A DNA stretch of 64,000 nucleotides from Kutzneria buriramensis (GCF_043575855.1 NZ_CP144375.1:8308001-8372000); one strand, 5' to 3'. Counted from the first letter of the stretch, positions 53,589 through 62,767 are shown. A program made the numbers and translations. Notes: a model not told the origin generated them from the sequence alone.

Positions 53589-54199
53589 CCGACATCCCGC
53601 CACCCGATCAACGCTCACCCGAATCGGGCGCCACTCCTGCTGATCGCAGGTCCGAGTTCCTCAAGGCCCTCTACGCCCTGCACTGGGGCCTGGAGTCGAC
53701 CACCCCTCATCTGCAGGCGCAGGCCCGGAGGACATTGGCGCGGCTGCGTCGCAGTCTGACCGGGCCACGCCACGAGGTCGAGGCCTACGAGTTCGTCCTG
53801 GCGCACGAGCCGCCGCGCGCTGAGCAGAACGCGTGGCTGCTGGTGGCGGGCCTGTACGCGCTGCACCCCCAACCGCGGCGGCGTGGGCCCGGGCCCAAGA
53901 CCATCGGCGCGTCCCTGCGCGCGCTGGCCGACAAGCGCGGGGACTCGGTGACGCGGCGTTTCACCCAACTCGTCGCGGTCGACCGCGACTCGCTGCCCCA
54001 CTACCTCCGCCAGGCCGTCCAGCTCCTGCGGTCCGAGGACGTTGCGCTGGACTACACCCAGCTGCTCAGTGACCTCATCGTGCTGCTCGGCGAGCGCTAC
54101 CTCAGCGACCGCGCCCACCGGGTCCGGCTGGAATGGGCACGCGACTTCCACCGGCAACCAGCCCAGACCGAAACCCCGTCCCCCACCACGACTGTGTGA
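53585..54199 (+). CDS. casB: Cascade small subunit Cse2/CasB
   Basis: 204 residues from the GTG at 53585 overlapping the casA stop. Helical protein with the family pattern: FLKALYALHWGLES, LARLRRSLTGPRHEVEAYEF, WLLVAGLYALHPQP, GASLRALADKRGDSVTRRFTQLV and a basic C-terminal bundle. Two copies sit along the crRNA in Cascade and hold the displaced strand. It ends 15 bases before cas7e. Confidence 0.93.
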   Translation: MTDIPPPDQRSPESGATPADRRSEFLKALYALHWGLESTTPHLQAQARRTLARLRRSLTGPRHEVEAYEFVLAHEPPRAEQNAWLLVAGLYALHPQPRRRGPGPKTIGASLRALADKRGDSVTRRFTQLVAVDRDSLPHYLRQAVQLLRSEDVALDYTQLLSDLIVLLGERYLSDRAHRVRLEWARDFHRQPAQTETPSPTTTV

Positions 54200-54214
54200 C
54201 TACCGGAGAACCAC

Positions 54215-55372
54215 GTGATCATCGAGCTCCACCTGCTGCAGTCCTTCCCCGTCAGCAACCTCAACCGTGACGACGTGGGTCAACCCAAGACCGCCACCTT
54301 CGGCGGACACACCCGAGGTCGAATCTCTAGCCAGTGCCTCAAGCGCTCGGCGCGGCTTCTGTTCAACGAGCACGGCCTGGACACCACGGAGACCGGCGTG
54401 CGCACCAAGCGGCTACTCACCAACGCAGCAGAGCTGCTGGTCGCCCAGGGCCGTGACGCCGACGAGGCCGCGCGAGTGGTCGAAGTGGGACTGGAGGTGT
54501 TGGGCTTCGGTGTCAACCCGGCCACGGGACTGACACAGTACCTGTGGTTCGTCGGCCGCCAAGCGATCGACCTGCTCGCCGAGTTCTGCAACCAGCAGTG
54601 GGACCGGCTCAGCGCAGCGGCAACGGACAAACAGAAGGCCAAGGAGAAGACCACCAAGGACGGCGCCAAGGAACCAAAGCCCGTCAAGATCAAGCCGAGC
54701 AAGGACGACCTCGACGCCGCCCGCCGCATCCTAGATGCCACCCGGGTCGCCGACGTCGCCTTGTTCGGCCGGATGATCGCCGACAACAAGGACTTCAACG
54801 TCGACGCCGCCTCCCAGGTCGCCCACGCGATCTCCACCCACGCCGTGGTCAACGAGTTCGACTACTACACCGCCGTGGACGACCTCAAACCCGACGGCGA
54901 GTCCGGCGCCGACATGATCGGCACCGTCGACTTCAACTCCGCCTGCTACTACCGCTACGCCAACCTCGACCTGACCACACTGACCAGCAACCTCGGCGGC
55001 GACAGCGACCTCGCCGCGCGAGCCGCCCAGGCGTGGCTGTCCGCGTTCATCCACGCCGTGCCCAGCGGCAAACAGAACTCCATGGCCGCACGCACCATGC
55101 CCGACACGCTGCTGGGCGTCGTCCGCGAGCACGGCGCCTGGAACCTGGCCAACGCCTTCCTCGCACCCGTGACCGAGCCCGACCTGATGGCCGCCTCCAC
55201 CGACCGCCTGATGCGCCACTTCACCCAGCTGCGCGGATTCTACGGCACCACCGCGATCCGTGATGTCGCCGCAGCGTCGGTGACCGGCCAACTGCCCGCC
55301 TCGGACGCGGGTGAGGTGGTGCCGACGCTGGACGCGTTCACCTCCCGAGTCCTCACTGCCGCGCAGGCATGA
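54215..55372 (+). CDS. cas7e: Cascade backbone Cas7e (Cse4/CasC)
   Basis: 385 residues, GTG start. It opens with IELHLLQSFPVSNLNRDDVG and GGHTRGRISSQCLKRSARL, the RRM-fold start of type I-E Cas7. A lysine-rich insert (about residues 130-165) and ALFGRMIADNKDFNVDAASQ follow, and NSMAARTMPDTLL near the C-terminus. Six copies form the crRNA-binding spine. The stop overlaps the cas5e ATG. Confidence 0.95.
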   Translation: MIIELHLLQSFPVSNLNRDDVGQPKTATFGGHTRGRISSQCLKRSARLLFNEHGLDTTETGVRTKRLLTNAAELLVAQGRDADEAARVVEVGLEVLGFGVNPATGLTQYLWFVGRQAIDLLAEFCNQQWDRLSAAATDKQKAKEKTTKDGAKEPKPVKIKPSKDDLDAARRILDATRVADVALFGRMIADNKDFNVDAASQVAHAISTHAVVNEFDYYTAVDDLKPDGESGADMIGTVDFNSACYYRYANLDLTTLTSNLGGDSDLAARAAQAWLSAFIHAVPSGKQNSMAARTMPDTLLGVVREHGAWNLANAFLAPVTEPDLMAASTDRLMRHFTQLRGFYGTTAIRDVAAASVTGQLPASDAGEVVPTLDAFTSRVLTAAQA

Positions 55373-56106
55373 CCGCGATGCCAACCTCACTCGCACTGTG
55401 TCTGGACGCCCCGATGCAGTCGTGGGGAACCCGCTCGCACGGCGTCATCCGTGACACCGCACGAGAACCCACCAAGTCCGGTGTCGTCGGCGTGATGGCC
55501 GCCGCGCTGGGAATTGCGCGTGACGACGATGCGGCCATCGCCCGGCTCGCCGCACTGCGCCTGGCGATCCGGGTCGACCGCGAGGGCATCCTCGAACGCG
55601 ACTTCCATACCACCCAGAACGTGCCCACCACCCTCGGCGGCGGGCACCGCACCGTTGTGAGCGAACGCTACTACCTTGCCGACGCGCTGTTCCTCGTCGT
55701 CCTCGAAGGCGAACCGAGCCTGCTCACCGACATCGCGACCGCGGTGCAGCGACCGCGCTGGCCGATCTTCCTCGGCCGCAAGGCCTACGTACCCACGCGC
55801 CCGCTTCTCGGCGCGGCAGACACCGGCCATGGCTTGTCCGACACACCCGCTGAGACAGTGCTCACCCAGCATCCGTGGCTTGAGCTCGACCCACAGGTGC
55901 GCCGCGCCGAACAGAACAAGACACAACGCGCCGAGCTGCGCACCGTGGTCGACTGCGACCCACGCCTAGCCGACGCCGAGGTACGTCACGACGTGCCGCT
56001 GCGGTTCACCCAGGGCGACCGCCGCCACGCCACCCGCACCGTGCGCACGGGCTATGTGCCGCTCACACCAGAGATGACCGCCATCGGAGAACCGCCGTGT
56101 TCCTGA
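55369..56106 (+). CDS. cas5e: Cascade subunit Cas5e (CasD)
   Basis: 245 residues, ATG overlapping the cas7e stop. It has the Cas5 N-terminal pattern LCLDAPMQSWGTRSHGVIRD and TKSGVVGVMAAALGIARDDD, and the glycine-rich IFLGRKAYVPTRPLL. It binds the 5' handle of the crRNA. The stop overlaps the cas6e start by ten bases. Confidence 0.95.
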   Translation: MTAMPTSLALCLDAPMQSWGTRSHGVIRDTAREPTKSGVVGVMAAALGIARDDDAAIARLAALRLAIRVDREGILERDFHTTQNVPTTLGGGHRTVVSERYYLADALFLVVLEGEPSLLTDIATAVQRPRWPIFLGRKAYVPTRPLLGAADTGHGLSDTPAETVLTQHPWLELDPQVRRAEQNKTQRAELRTVVDCDPRLADAEVRHDVPLRFTQGDRRHATRTVRTGYVPLTPEMTAIGEPPCS

Positions 56107-56771
56107 GCAAACTCACTATCAACGTGCGCTCGCGCGAGTTCCGCCGGGACTACGCCAACATCCACGACATGCACCGCACCGTCATGTCCGCGTTCAGCAC
56201 CGTCGACACCGACACCGCGCCCCGGCAGGAGCAGGGCATCCTCTGGCGCCTCGAGGACGCGTACGGCGGTTTCGTCCAGTACGTGCAAAGTCGCACCGCA
56301 CCGGACTGGACCCGCCTCCCCTTCGACTATCTGACCGGCCCGGCGCAGGTCAAGAGCCTGCAACCCGTCCTCGACGCCGTCGCACCCGGCCGGAAGCTGT
56401 CGTTCCGGATCGTGGCCAACCCGACCTACGCCAAAAGCCAGGGACCTGATGTGCGGGGCAGACGCTTCGCGCACCGCAGCCCGGACAAGCAGATCGAATG
56501 GCTCGTGCGCCGAGGCGAAAGCCACGGCTTCGTTATTCCCGTAGGCGGCGACGGCCACCCCGACGTCACTCCCTCACCTTGCCCGGACTTGGCCGGCCGC
56601 AAGACCGACCTGAACGGCAAGATCACCGTGCTACCGGTGCGGTATGACGGCCACCTCATCGTCACCGACCCAGACACGTTCACCGACGCGCTATGCACCG
56701 GCATCGGCCGCGCGAAGGCCTACGGCTGCGGGCTCCTCAGCCTGGCCTTGCCACGCACACAACGACAGTAG
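56097..56771 (+). CDS. cas6e: crRNA-processing endonuclease Cas6e (CasE)
   Basis: 224 residues, GTG start inside the end of cas5e. The catalytic-site His is in NIHDMHRTVMSAF near residue 24. The glycine-rich loop near the C-terminus reads CTGIGRAKAYGCGLLSLA. It cleaves the repeat hairpin and stays bound to it. It is the last cas gene. In complete I-E operons cas1 and cas2 come next; here 120 bases later a decayed CRISPR array begins. Confidence 0.95.
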   Translation: MFLSKLTINVRSREFRRDYANIHDMHRTVMSAFSTVDTDTAPRQEQGILWRLEDAYGGFVQYVQSRTAPDWTRLPFDYLTGPAQVKSLQPVLDAVAPGRKLSFRIVANPTYAKSQGPDVRGRRFAHRSPDKQIEWLVRRGESHGFVIPVGGDGHPDVTPSPCPDLAGRKTDLNGKITVLPVRYDGHLIVTDPDTFTDALCTGIGRAKAYGCGLLSLALPRTQRQ

Positions 56772-56890
56772 CCGAACAACGTTCGAACCAAACACATGTT
56801 CTTTGGCAAATCCACAGTGGACGGCCGCGCCGCCATTCGCTCCTGTCTCATGCCAGGCTGCTCCTACCCGCTGCACGGTCGCCAAAAGCA

Positions 56891-57292
56891 GTCTTCCCCG
56901 CGCGAGCGGCGCTGTTCCAGTACCTCGGCCGAGAAGACCTCAACGACCTGTCCTCCCATGCGAGCGGAGGGGTGTTCCGTGAGCGAATAGGTTGGCATCC
57001 ACGCCGCCGACCGGCAGGCCCGTCTTCCCCGCGTACGCGGGGGTGTTCCGGAGGTTCCCGCAGGTCACGACTTCAAGCTGTGGTCTTCCCCGCACGCGCG
57101 GGGGTGTGCCGGAAATCAACGCCACGACGTATTACCTGAACCTGTGTTCCCCGCGCCCGCGGGGGTGTTCCGTGCTTGTGGAACGTGGCCCGGTCCTCGG
57201 CGTCGTCTTCCCCGCGCACGCGGGGGTGTCCCAGGCGCGAAGGACTGCCCGAAGTGCGGCAAGGGTCTTCCCTGCGCACGCGGTCGGCTGGG
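56891..57292 (+). CRISPR. Second, decayed type I-E array (about 7 repeats)
   Basis: Repeat starts at 56891, 56950, 57022, 57083, 57144, 57205 and 57265. The best copies begin GTCTTCCCCGCGCACGCG and end GGGGTGTTCC. The four central units keep a 61-base period with 33-base spacers. The outer units are badly eroded (56891, 56950 and 57265). The repeat is of I-E type but of a different subgroup from the main array (GTCTTCC...TGTTCC versus GTGCTCC...TGGTCC), and it is read in the opposite direction. It has no clear leader. Confidence 0.88.
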
Positions 57293-57459
57293 CCGTGTGG
57301 AACCTTGTCACTACGGCGACAGTGGGCTTCACATCGAAGCGCGTTCCGCCGGATGGCGTAACGGTCGACGTTGCTCCGGCGATGCCATGACCACGGTCCA
57401 GCGCGGAGCCCCCCGACGCGCTGAACCGAGCCCACACCCACCTCGTGTGGTTCGTCCAG

Positions 57460-57496
57460 CCGGCGTGGCCCTGTTCCCCGCACAGGGCCACGCCGG
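57460..57496. terminator. Strong bidirectional hairpin terminator
   Basis: A perfect 15-base stem, CCGGCGTGGCCCTGT with ACAGGGCCACGCCGG, and a 7-base loop. It lies downstream of both the cas operon/second array (plus strand) and the small minus-strand gene at 57570, and can insulate them. Confidence 0.8.
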
Positions 57497-57569
57497 GTCA
57501 CGAGAAAACGTGTGGCCTCTCCGGTCGCCGGCGCGGTGCCGGCGCCGCGCACACCGTGGGCGGGGAGCC

Positions 57570-57770
57570 TCACGGCAGAAGTCGGGCGAGTGCTGCGGTG
57601 ATGGCTGCGGCGAGGGTGAGGACGGCGGCGAAGGTCGCAGCGGCCCGCATCAGGGCGGCGGGGTAGGTGGCGCCGTCGAGACGGGCGAGGACGCCCGCTG
57701 CGGCGGCGGCCAGTAGCGCGAGCACGCCGATCAGGCCGGCGGCGAGCAGGATAACGGCGATACGGTTCAC
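57570..57770 (-). CDS. Small two-span membrane protein
   Basis: 66 residues from a GTG at 57770, six bases after GGGGAG. It is almost entirely hydrophobic: span 1 IAVILLAAGLIGVLALLAAA, a short polar loop (RLDGATYP), span 2 in AATFAAVLTLAAAITAAL. No family is recognised. It is divergent from the NTPase gene at 57854 with 83 bases between, so it may share its control region. Confidence 0.6.
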   Translation of the reverse strand: MNRIAVILLAAGLIGVLALLAAAAAGVLARLDGATYPAALMRAAATFAAVLTLAAAITAALARLLP

Positions 57771-57853
57771 GGCGATCTCCCCGAGATGGGCGGTCTGGTG
57801 ACCTAACCGACGATCACGGGTTTGGTGTTCAGCGTGGTCCGATCCGGACAACG

Positions 57854-60727
57854 ATGAACACTGTTGAACACGCAGGGGTTGGTGGGGGAATGACGGGGGA
57901 GCGTAAGGGGCGAGAGGCGGCGCTGGCCGAACTGCGCGTGCGGCTGGCTAACGGTCTGGCCCGAACAGGGCGACAAAAGTCCCAGCTCGCCCGGCTGGCC
58001 GGGTTGAGCCGCACTACCGTCCAGGCGGCGTTCCGGCCCGGCGGACCAGCCCCGACAGCCGCAACGGTCGCGAAGCTGGCCGACAAACTCGGCTTGCCGG
58101 TCCAGGAGTTGCTGGACCTGCACCACGCCGCGACGGCACCACCCCATGCCACGCCATCGGTAGAAGACAGGCCGGGTAAGGCGATTGGGCAGTGGGATCC
58201 GCACGATCTGGAGGTCCATCCTGCCGGCCCGGCCGGCGGGGTCGACTCGTCTGCACGGTCGCGGCGGGCGCTGCCCGGTTACGTGCGCCGCGCCCACGAC
58301 GGGGTCCTGGCCGAGGCGGTGCGCGACGCCGCGGCCGGTCACAGTCGGATGCTCGTGTTGGTCGGGTCGTCCTCGACCGGCAAGACCAGGGCGTGTTGGG
58401 AAGCCGTCCAACCACTGGCCGCCCACGGGTGGCGGCTGTGGCACCCGCACGACCCGACGCGGGCCGAGGCCGCGCTCGCCGAACTCGACCGCGTGGCGCC
58501 CTGCACGGTGGTGTGGCTCAACGAGGCACAGCACTACCTCGGCCGCCCCCAGCACGGCGAACGCATCGCGGCCGCGCTCCACACGCTTCTCACCGACCCT
58601 GACCGTTCACCGGTTCTCGTTGTGGGCACCCTGTGGCCCGACTACGCCAACACCTACGCTCTGGTGCCCCCTGCCAGTGGGCCCGATCCGCACAGCCGGG
58701 TTCGGGAGCTGCTGACCGGACGCACCCTTACCGTCCCCGACGCCTTCGACCAGGAGGCGCTCGAGGCCGCGACTGCCCTCGCTCAGGGCGGCGACGAGTT
58801 CATCGAGGACGCTTTGACTCGGGCTCAGGTTCACGGGCGTCTCACGCAGGACCTCGCTGGCGCGCCGGAGCTTCTGCGCCGCTATGAACAGGGCACCCCG
58901 CCGGTGAGGGCTTTGTTGGAGGCGGCGATGGACGCCCGCCGTCTCGGTGTCGGCCTCCACCTCGAGCAGGCCTTTCTCATCGATGCCGCTAGCGACTACT
59001 TCGCGGACCAGGACTACGACCAGCGCGCCGAAGATTGGGCTGAAGCCGCCTTCGCCGACCTCGCCCGTCCTGTCCACGGCAAACAAGCGCCCCTGCGCCG
59101 CACCGCTGTCCGTCGCGTGCGCCGGCCGGGCATGGCGCCTGTCCCAGCGGCGGGGGTGGTCTTCCGTCTCGCGGATTACCTCGAACAGCATGGCCGCGCC
59201 ACTCGCCGCAGAAAGTGTCCGCCTGGGTCCTTCTGGGACGCCGCGCACACTTATCTCACGGACGCCGGTGACCTCAACAACCTCGCCGAAGCCGCGTACC
59301 GCAGGTGCCGCCTGCAGTGGGCCCACCACCTCCGGCAGCGGGCCGCCGACGCCGGCCACCCTGACGCCCTGCAAGCGCTGGCGCGGCTGCGGGAGGAGGA
59401 CAGGGACCTGAAGGGCGCTGAAGCTCTCTACCGCCGGGCCGCCGACGCTGGCAAGAACGACGCTCTGATAGCGCTGGCGCGGCTGCGGGAGGAGGACAGG
59501 GACCTGGAAGGCGCTGAAGCTTTCTACCGTCGGGCCGTCGACGCTGGCCAGGCCTACGCTCTGATAGCGCTGGCGCGGCTGCGCGAGCAGGCCGGGGATC
59601 GGGAGGGCGCCGAAGCCCTCGCCCGGCAGGCCATCGACGCCGTCGTCGACCCGTTCGCCCTGGATCGTCTAGCGCGGCTGCGGGAGGAGGCCGGGGATCG
59701 GGAGGGCGCCGAAGCCCTCGCCCGGCAGGCCCCCGACGCCGGTCACCCGTTCGCCCTGCGAAGTCTGGCGCAAATACGGATGGAAGCTGGGGACTTGGAG
59801 GGTGCCGAAGCTCTCTACCGCGGGGCCGCCGACGCCGGCAACTCCGACGCCCTGGCAGCGTTGGCGTGGATACGGATGGAAGTGGGGGACTTGGAGGGTG
59901 CCGAAGCTCTCTACCGCCGGGCCGTCAAGGCCGGATACCCCGCCGCTCTGCCAGAGCTGGCGCGGATACGGAAGAAAATGGGGGACCTGGGCGACTCCGC
60001 AGCTCTCTACCGCCGGGCCGTCGACGCCGGATACCCCACCGCTCTGCCCGAGCTGGCCCGGATACGGAAGGAAGCGGGGGACCTGGCGGTCTCCACAGCC
60101 TTCTACAGCGGGATTGGCGACGCCCGTAACACCGACGCTCTGGCAGTGGTGGCGCGTATGCGGGAGGAAGCTGGGGACGTGGAGGGCGCCGAAGCTCTCT
60201 ACCGCCGGGTCGCCGACGCCGGCGGCGCATACTTCTTGCGAATGATGGGACGGATGCGGGAGGAAGCTGGGGACCTGGAGGCCGCCGAAGCTCTCTACAA
60301 CCGGGCCACTGAAGCTCTCTACCGCCGGGTGGACGGCATTGTTAACCCATCCGTCCTGCTAGTCCTGGCGCGGATGCGGGAGGAAGCTGGGGACGTGGAG
60401 GGCGCCGAAGCTCTCTACCGCCGGGCCGCCGACATTGGCGACCCATTCGTCCTGCTACTGCTGGCGTGGATGCGGGTCGACAGCGGGGACCTGGAGGGTG
60501 CCGAAGCCTTCGCCTGGCGGGCCGCCGACGGTGGCTATGCCGACGCACTGCTAGTGCTGGCGCGGATGCGGGAGGAACATGGGGACCTGAAGGGTGCAGA
60601 AGACCTCTACCGGAAGATTGCCGACGCCGGATGCACGCTTGGCACCTCTAAGTCGAGGTGGCCGTACGGGCTGGATCCCGACGGCTCATCTACTCCCGGC
60701 CAGCCCAGCAACTCAAATTCCCGCTGA
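57854..60727 (+). CDS. HTH - P-loop NTPase - tandem repeat protein (STAND-like)
   Basis: 957 residues. An XRE-type HTH covers residues 25-85 (QLARLAGLSRTTVQAAF, KLADKLGLPVQELLDL). A P-loop domain has Walker A GSSSTGKTRACW (K177) and Walker B CTVVWLNEAQHYL. A helical arm follows, then about 13 tandem 32-residue repeats from residue 514 to near the end, with the pattern EEAGDxEGAEALYRRAADAG, a TPR/Sel1-like solenoid. One unit (near 60300) has an extra EALYRR duplication. This order - effector or adaptor, NTPase, repeat sensor - is that of STAND proteins; here the first domain looks DNA-binding. The ATG at 57854 or the one at 57890 could be the start. Neighbouring the CRISPR locus, a defence role is possible but unproven. 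Confidence 0.85.
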   Translation: MNTVEHAGVGGGMTGERKGREAALAELRVRLANGLARTGRQKSQLARLAGLSRTTVQAAFRPGGPAPTAATVAKLADKLGLPVQELLDLHHAATAPPHATPSVEDRPGKAIGQWDPHDLEVHPAGPAGGVDSSARSRRALPGYVRRAHDGVLAEAVRDAAAGHSRMLVLVGSSSTGKTRACWEAVQPLAAHGWRLWHPHDPTRAEAALAELDRVAPCTVVWLNEAQHYLGRPQHGERIAAALHTLLTDPDRSPVLVVGTLWPDYANTYALVPPASGPDPHSRVRELLTGRTLTVPDAFDQEALEAATALAQGGDEFIEDALTRAQVHGRLTQDLAGAPELLRRYEQGTPPVRALLEAAMDARRLGVGLHLEQAFLIDAASDYFADQDYDQRAEDWAEAAFADLARPVHGKQAPLRRTAVRRVRRPGMAPVPAAGVVFRLADYLEQHGRATRRRKCPPGSFWDAAHTYLTDAGDLNNLAEAAYRRCRLQWAHHLRQRAADAGHPDALQALARLREEDRDLKGAEALYRRAADAGKNDALIALARLREEDRDLEGAEAFYRRAVDAGQAYALIALARLREQAGDREGAEALARQAIDAVVDPFALDRLARLREEAGDREGAEALARQAPDAGHPFALRSLAQIRMEAGDLEGAEALYRGAADAGNSDALAALAWIRMEVGDLEGAEALYRRAVKAGYPAALPELARIRKKMGDLGDSAALYRRAVDAGYPTALPELARIRKEAGDLAVSTAFYSGIGDARNTDALAVVARMREEAGDVEGAEALYRRVADAGGAYFLRMMGRMREEAGDLEAAEALYNRATEALYRRVDGIVNPSVLLVLARMREEAGDVEGAEALYRRAADIGDPFVLLLLAWMRVDSGDLEGAEAFAWRAADGGYADALLVLARMREEHGDLKGAEDLYRKIADAGCTLGTSKSRWPYGLDPDGSSTPGQPSNSNSR

Positions 60728-60948
60728 GTTCCGATGTCCATGGCGGGCGGGCGTGTCCGTGCTCATCCATCATGGCCTTGAAGCAGACACCAAGTGTCAG
60801 ATAGCGCCACCAGTCTTGGTTGACAACGCGAGCGCCGTCCCGTTCACTGCCCTAGTAGTCGAACACAGGTGCCTAGAAAACGTCACAGGCTGCACAAACA
60901 GAGCATGCGCCGGCTTCCCCACGGCGAGCACAAACCGTGGGGAGCAGC
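60728..60948. other. Gap before dnaE2 fragment, no gene
   Basis: No gene. GTGGGGAGCAGC before 60949 is the ribosome-binding region of the truncated gene. Confidence 0.4.
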
Positions 60949-61542
60949 ATGACCTACGAAAACCCGCCCGTCCCGTGGCGCGAGCTCGAACGAGCACTGT
61001 CCGGCAAGCCGCAGCCGGTCGGTGACGGCAACGACAGCCCCGCCTGGTCCCGCCACCGCGACGGCTACACCCCGCCGCCCGGCGTCGCCAGCTACGCCGA
61101 CCGCCTTGCCGACCCCGATCGGGTGCCCTACGCGGAGCTGCACTGTCACTCCAACTTCAGCTTCCTCGACGGTGCCAGCCACCCGGAAGAACTCGTGGAG
61201 GAAGCCGTCCGGCTTGGGTTGGACGCGCTGGCCATCACCGATCATGACGGCATGTCCGGCGTTGTCAGATTCGCCGAAGCCGCACGAGAACATGGTCTTC
61301 CGACCGTGTTCGGGTCCGAGCTCAGCCTCGACCTGAGCGCCCCGCAGAACGGCGTCGCCGACCCGGAGGGGCAGCACCTGCTGCTCCTGGCCCGCCGGCC
61401 CGAGGGCTACACCCGGCTGTGCCGCACGATCACCACCGGACACCTCGCCAGGGGCGAGAAAGGCCGCCCCGTCTACGACCTGGACCAGATTGCCGAGGAC
61501 GTCCGCGGTAAACGCTTAGCTCTCATCTCGGCATCAAACTGA
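60949..61542 (+). pseudogene. dnaE2: Truncated error-prone DNA polymerase gene (dnaE2, PHP part only)
   Basis: A good start (ATG at 60949 after GGGGAG) opens the normal DnaE2 N-terminus: the PHP domain with YAELHCHSNFSFLDGASHP, ALAITDHDGMSGVVRF and HLLLLARRPEGYTRL. After RGKRLALISASN the frame stops at 61540-61542, about 197 residues into a protein that is normally near 1,100. The palm and finger domains are absent from the window. It is most likely cut by a deletion or insertion whose far end holds the HTH gene. The remaining PHP domain could fold but cannot be a polymerase. Confidence 0.85.
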
Positions 61543-61658
61543 TATCAATCTGCAAGGTTGGGTAACTCTCCCGCCCGGTGCAGCGGAGATGTCCTTCATC
61601 GAAGTCGGCCTGCCAAGTGGTCGATGCTTCGACACACGCCGCCCACTGCGGCTGCCGT

Positions 61659-62753
61659 CTAGCGCCTACGCATGTTCTGCCGCCACAGGTCGTCGTACCT
61701 GCGCATCCACGCGGCGATTTCGTCAGCGTTGCAGTCGGGAACGCACTCCCGCGGCCACCCCGACCCGCAGTAGGCACCGCGCAGGAACGCCTTGACCAAG
61801 TCGCGTTCGGGCAGCTCACCATGGTTTATACCCCGGCTGAAGCGGGCGGCAACGGTAGAGCGGCCCGGGATGTGAACGCCGGGATGGCACCGGGCGTCGG
61901 AGATGGCGGTCGCCATCGTCTTACCGGCCTTGCGCATCAACTCCTTGAGTGCGGCGATGAACGCCGGGATCGTGTCGATCCCGGTAAGGTCGACGGCGGG
62001 TGGCGGCGCGTGTGGGGCGGTCCGGTGGACCGGTACCGGGCGGCTGTATCCCTGTACTCGATGCAGGAGGCGCTCCCAGGAGGGCAAATCGGCAGGCGGC
62101 ACGTCGCAGCCGAGCAGGAATGCCCGGATCACACGCCAGTCCAACCAGCGCCGATCTGGGCGGAACAGGTCCGCCAGGGTCGAGGATGCAACGGCTTCAG
62201 GCTTCTTCTCCCTCCTGCGCCAGACGTGGGCAAAGGACTGGGATTGGTCCAGGCCGGAAAGGGCCTTCGCGGCCCGCCTCGCGACTTCTCTGTAGCTGCG
62301 CATCCGTAGGCTTCTCAGGGCCCCGATGTAGTCGCGCACGGTGCGAATGGCGTTGGGGTCCGCGGACAGTGACGCGCAGGTCGCGATGGCGCGTGCGGGG
62401 TTGCCGTGGCGCCGGCGCCGGGCGGTGGCATGGGTGGGAGGGCTGGCGGGTGCCGATGGTGTGGGTGGCATCGGCTGCTCTTCCGTCCTGGGCCCGGCGG
62501 CCTTCCACAGCCCTTGCCACCAGGCGAGGTTCTCGCCAGGTGGTGCGCACGCGTTGACGATCTTCTCGACGACGGCCCAAGATGGCTGGCGGACATTCGT
62601 CTCGGCTTTGTGGATCGTCACGTGGCTGTAATTGATCTTCGCTGCCAGGTCGCGCAGGGACAGGCCGGAGGCGACGCGCAGCGCCCGCAGTTCGGATCTG
62701 AGTGCGGGCGCCGCGTCGGCAGACGGCGCCGAGTTGATCTCCGTCTTCGGCAT
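61659..62753 (-). CDS. Regulator-like protein with three HTH-type modules
   Basis: 364 residues. An N-terminal XRE domain is clear: ELRALRVASGLSLRDLAAK, NYSHVTIHKAETNVRQPSW, then IVNACAPPGENLAWW. A disordered basic linker follows (about residues 95-125). Two further modules repeat the same plan in a weaker form: residues 135-215 (YIGALRSLRMRSYREVARRA ... STLADLF ... VIRAFLLGC) and residues 260-355 (FIAALKELMRKAGKTMATAI ... STVAARFSRG ... LVKAFLRGAY). So it is likely a triplicated HTH protein. Similar proteins are common in actinobacteria with unknown targets. It follows the small membrane ORF by 14 bases. Confidence 0.82.
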   Translation of the reverse strand: MPKTEINSAPSADAAPALRSELRALRVASGLSLRDLAAKINYSHVTIHKAETNVRQPSWAVVEKIVNACAPPGENLAWWQGLWKAAGPRTEEQPMPPTPSAPASPPTHATARRRRHGNPARAIATCASLSADPNAIRTVRDYIGALRSLRMRSYREVARRAAKALSGLDQSQSFAHVWRRREKKPEAVASSTLADLFRPDRRWLDWRVIRAFLLGCDVPPADLPSWERLLHRVQGYSRPVPVHRTAPHAPPPAVDLTGIDTIPAFIAALKELMRKAGKTMATAISDARCHPGVHIPGRSTVAARFSRGINHGELPERDLVKAFLRGAYCGSGWPRECVPDCNADEIAAWMRRYDDLWRQNMRRR

Positions 62754-62767
62754 CGTGGGGCGCCCGG

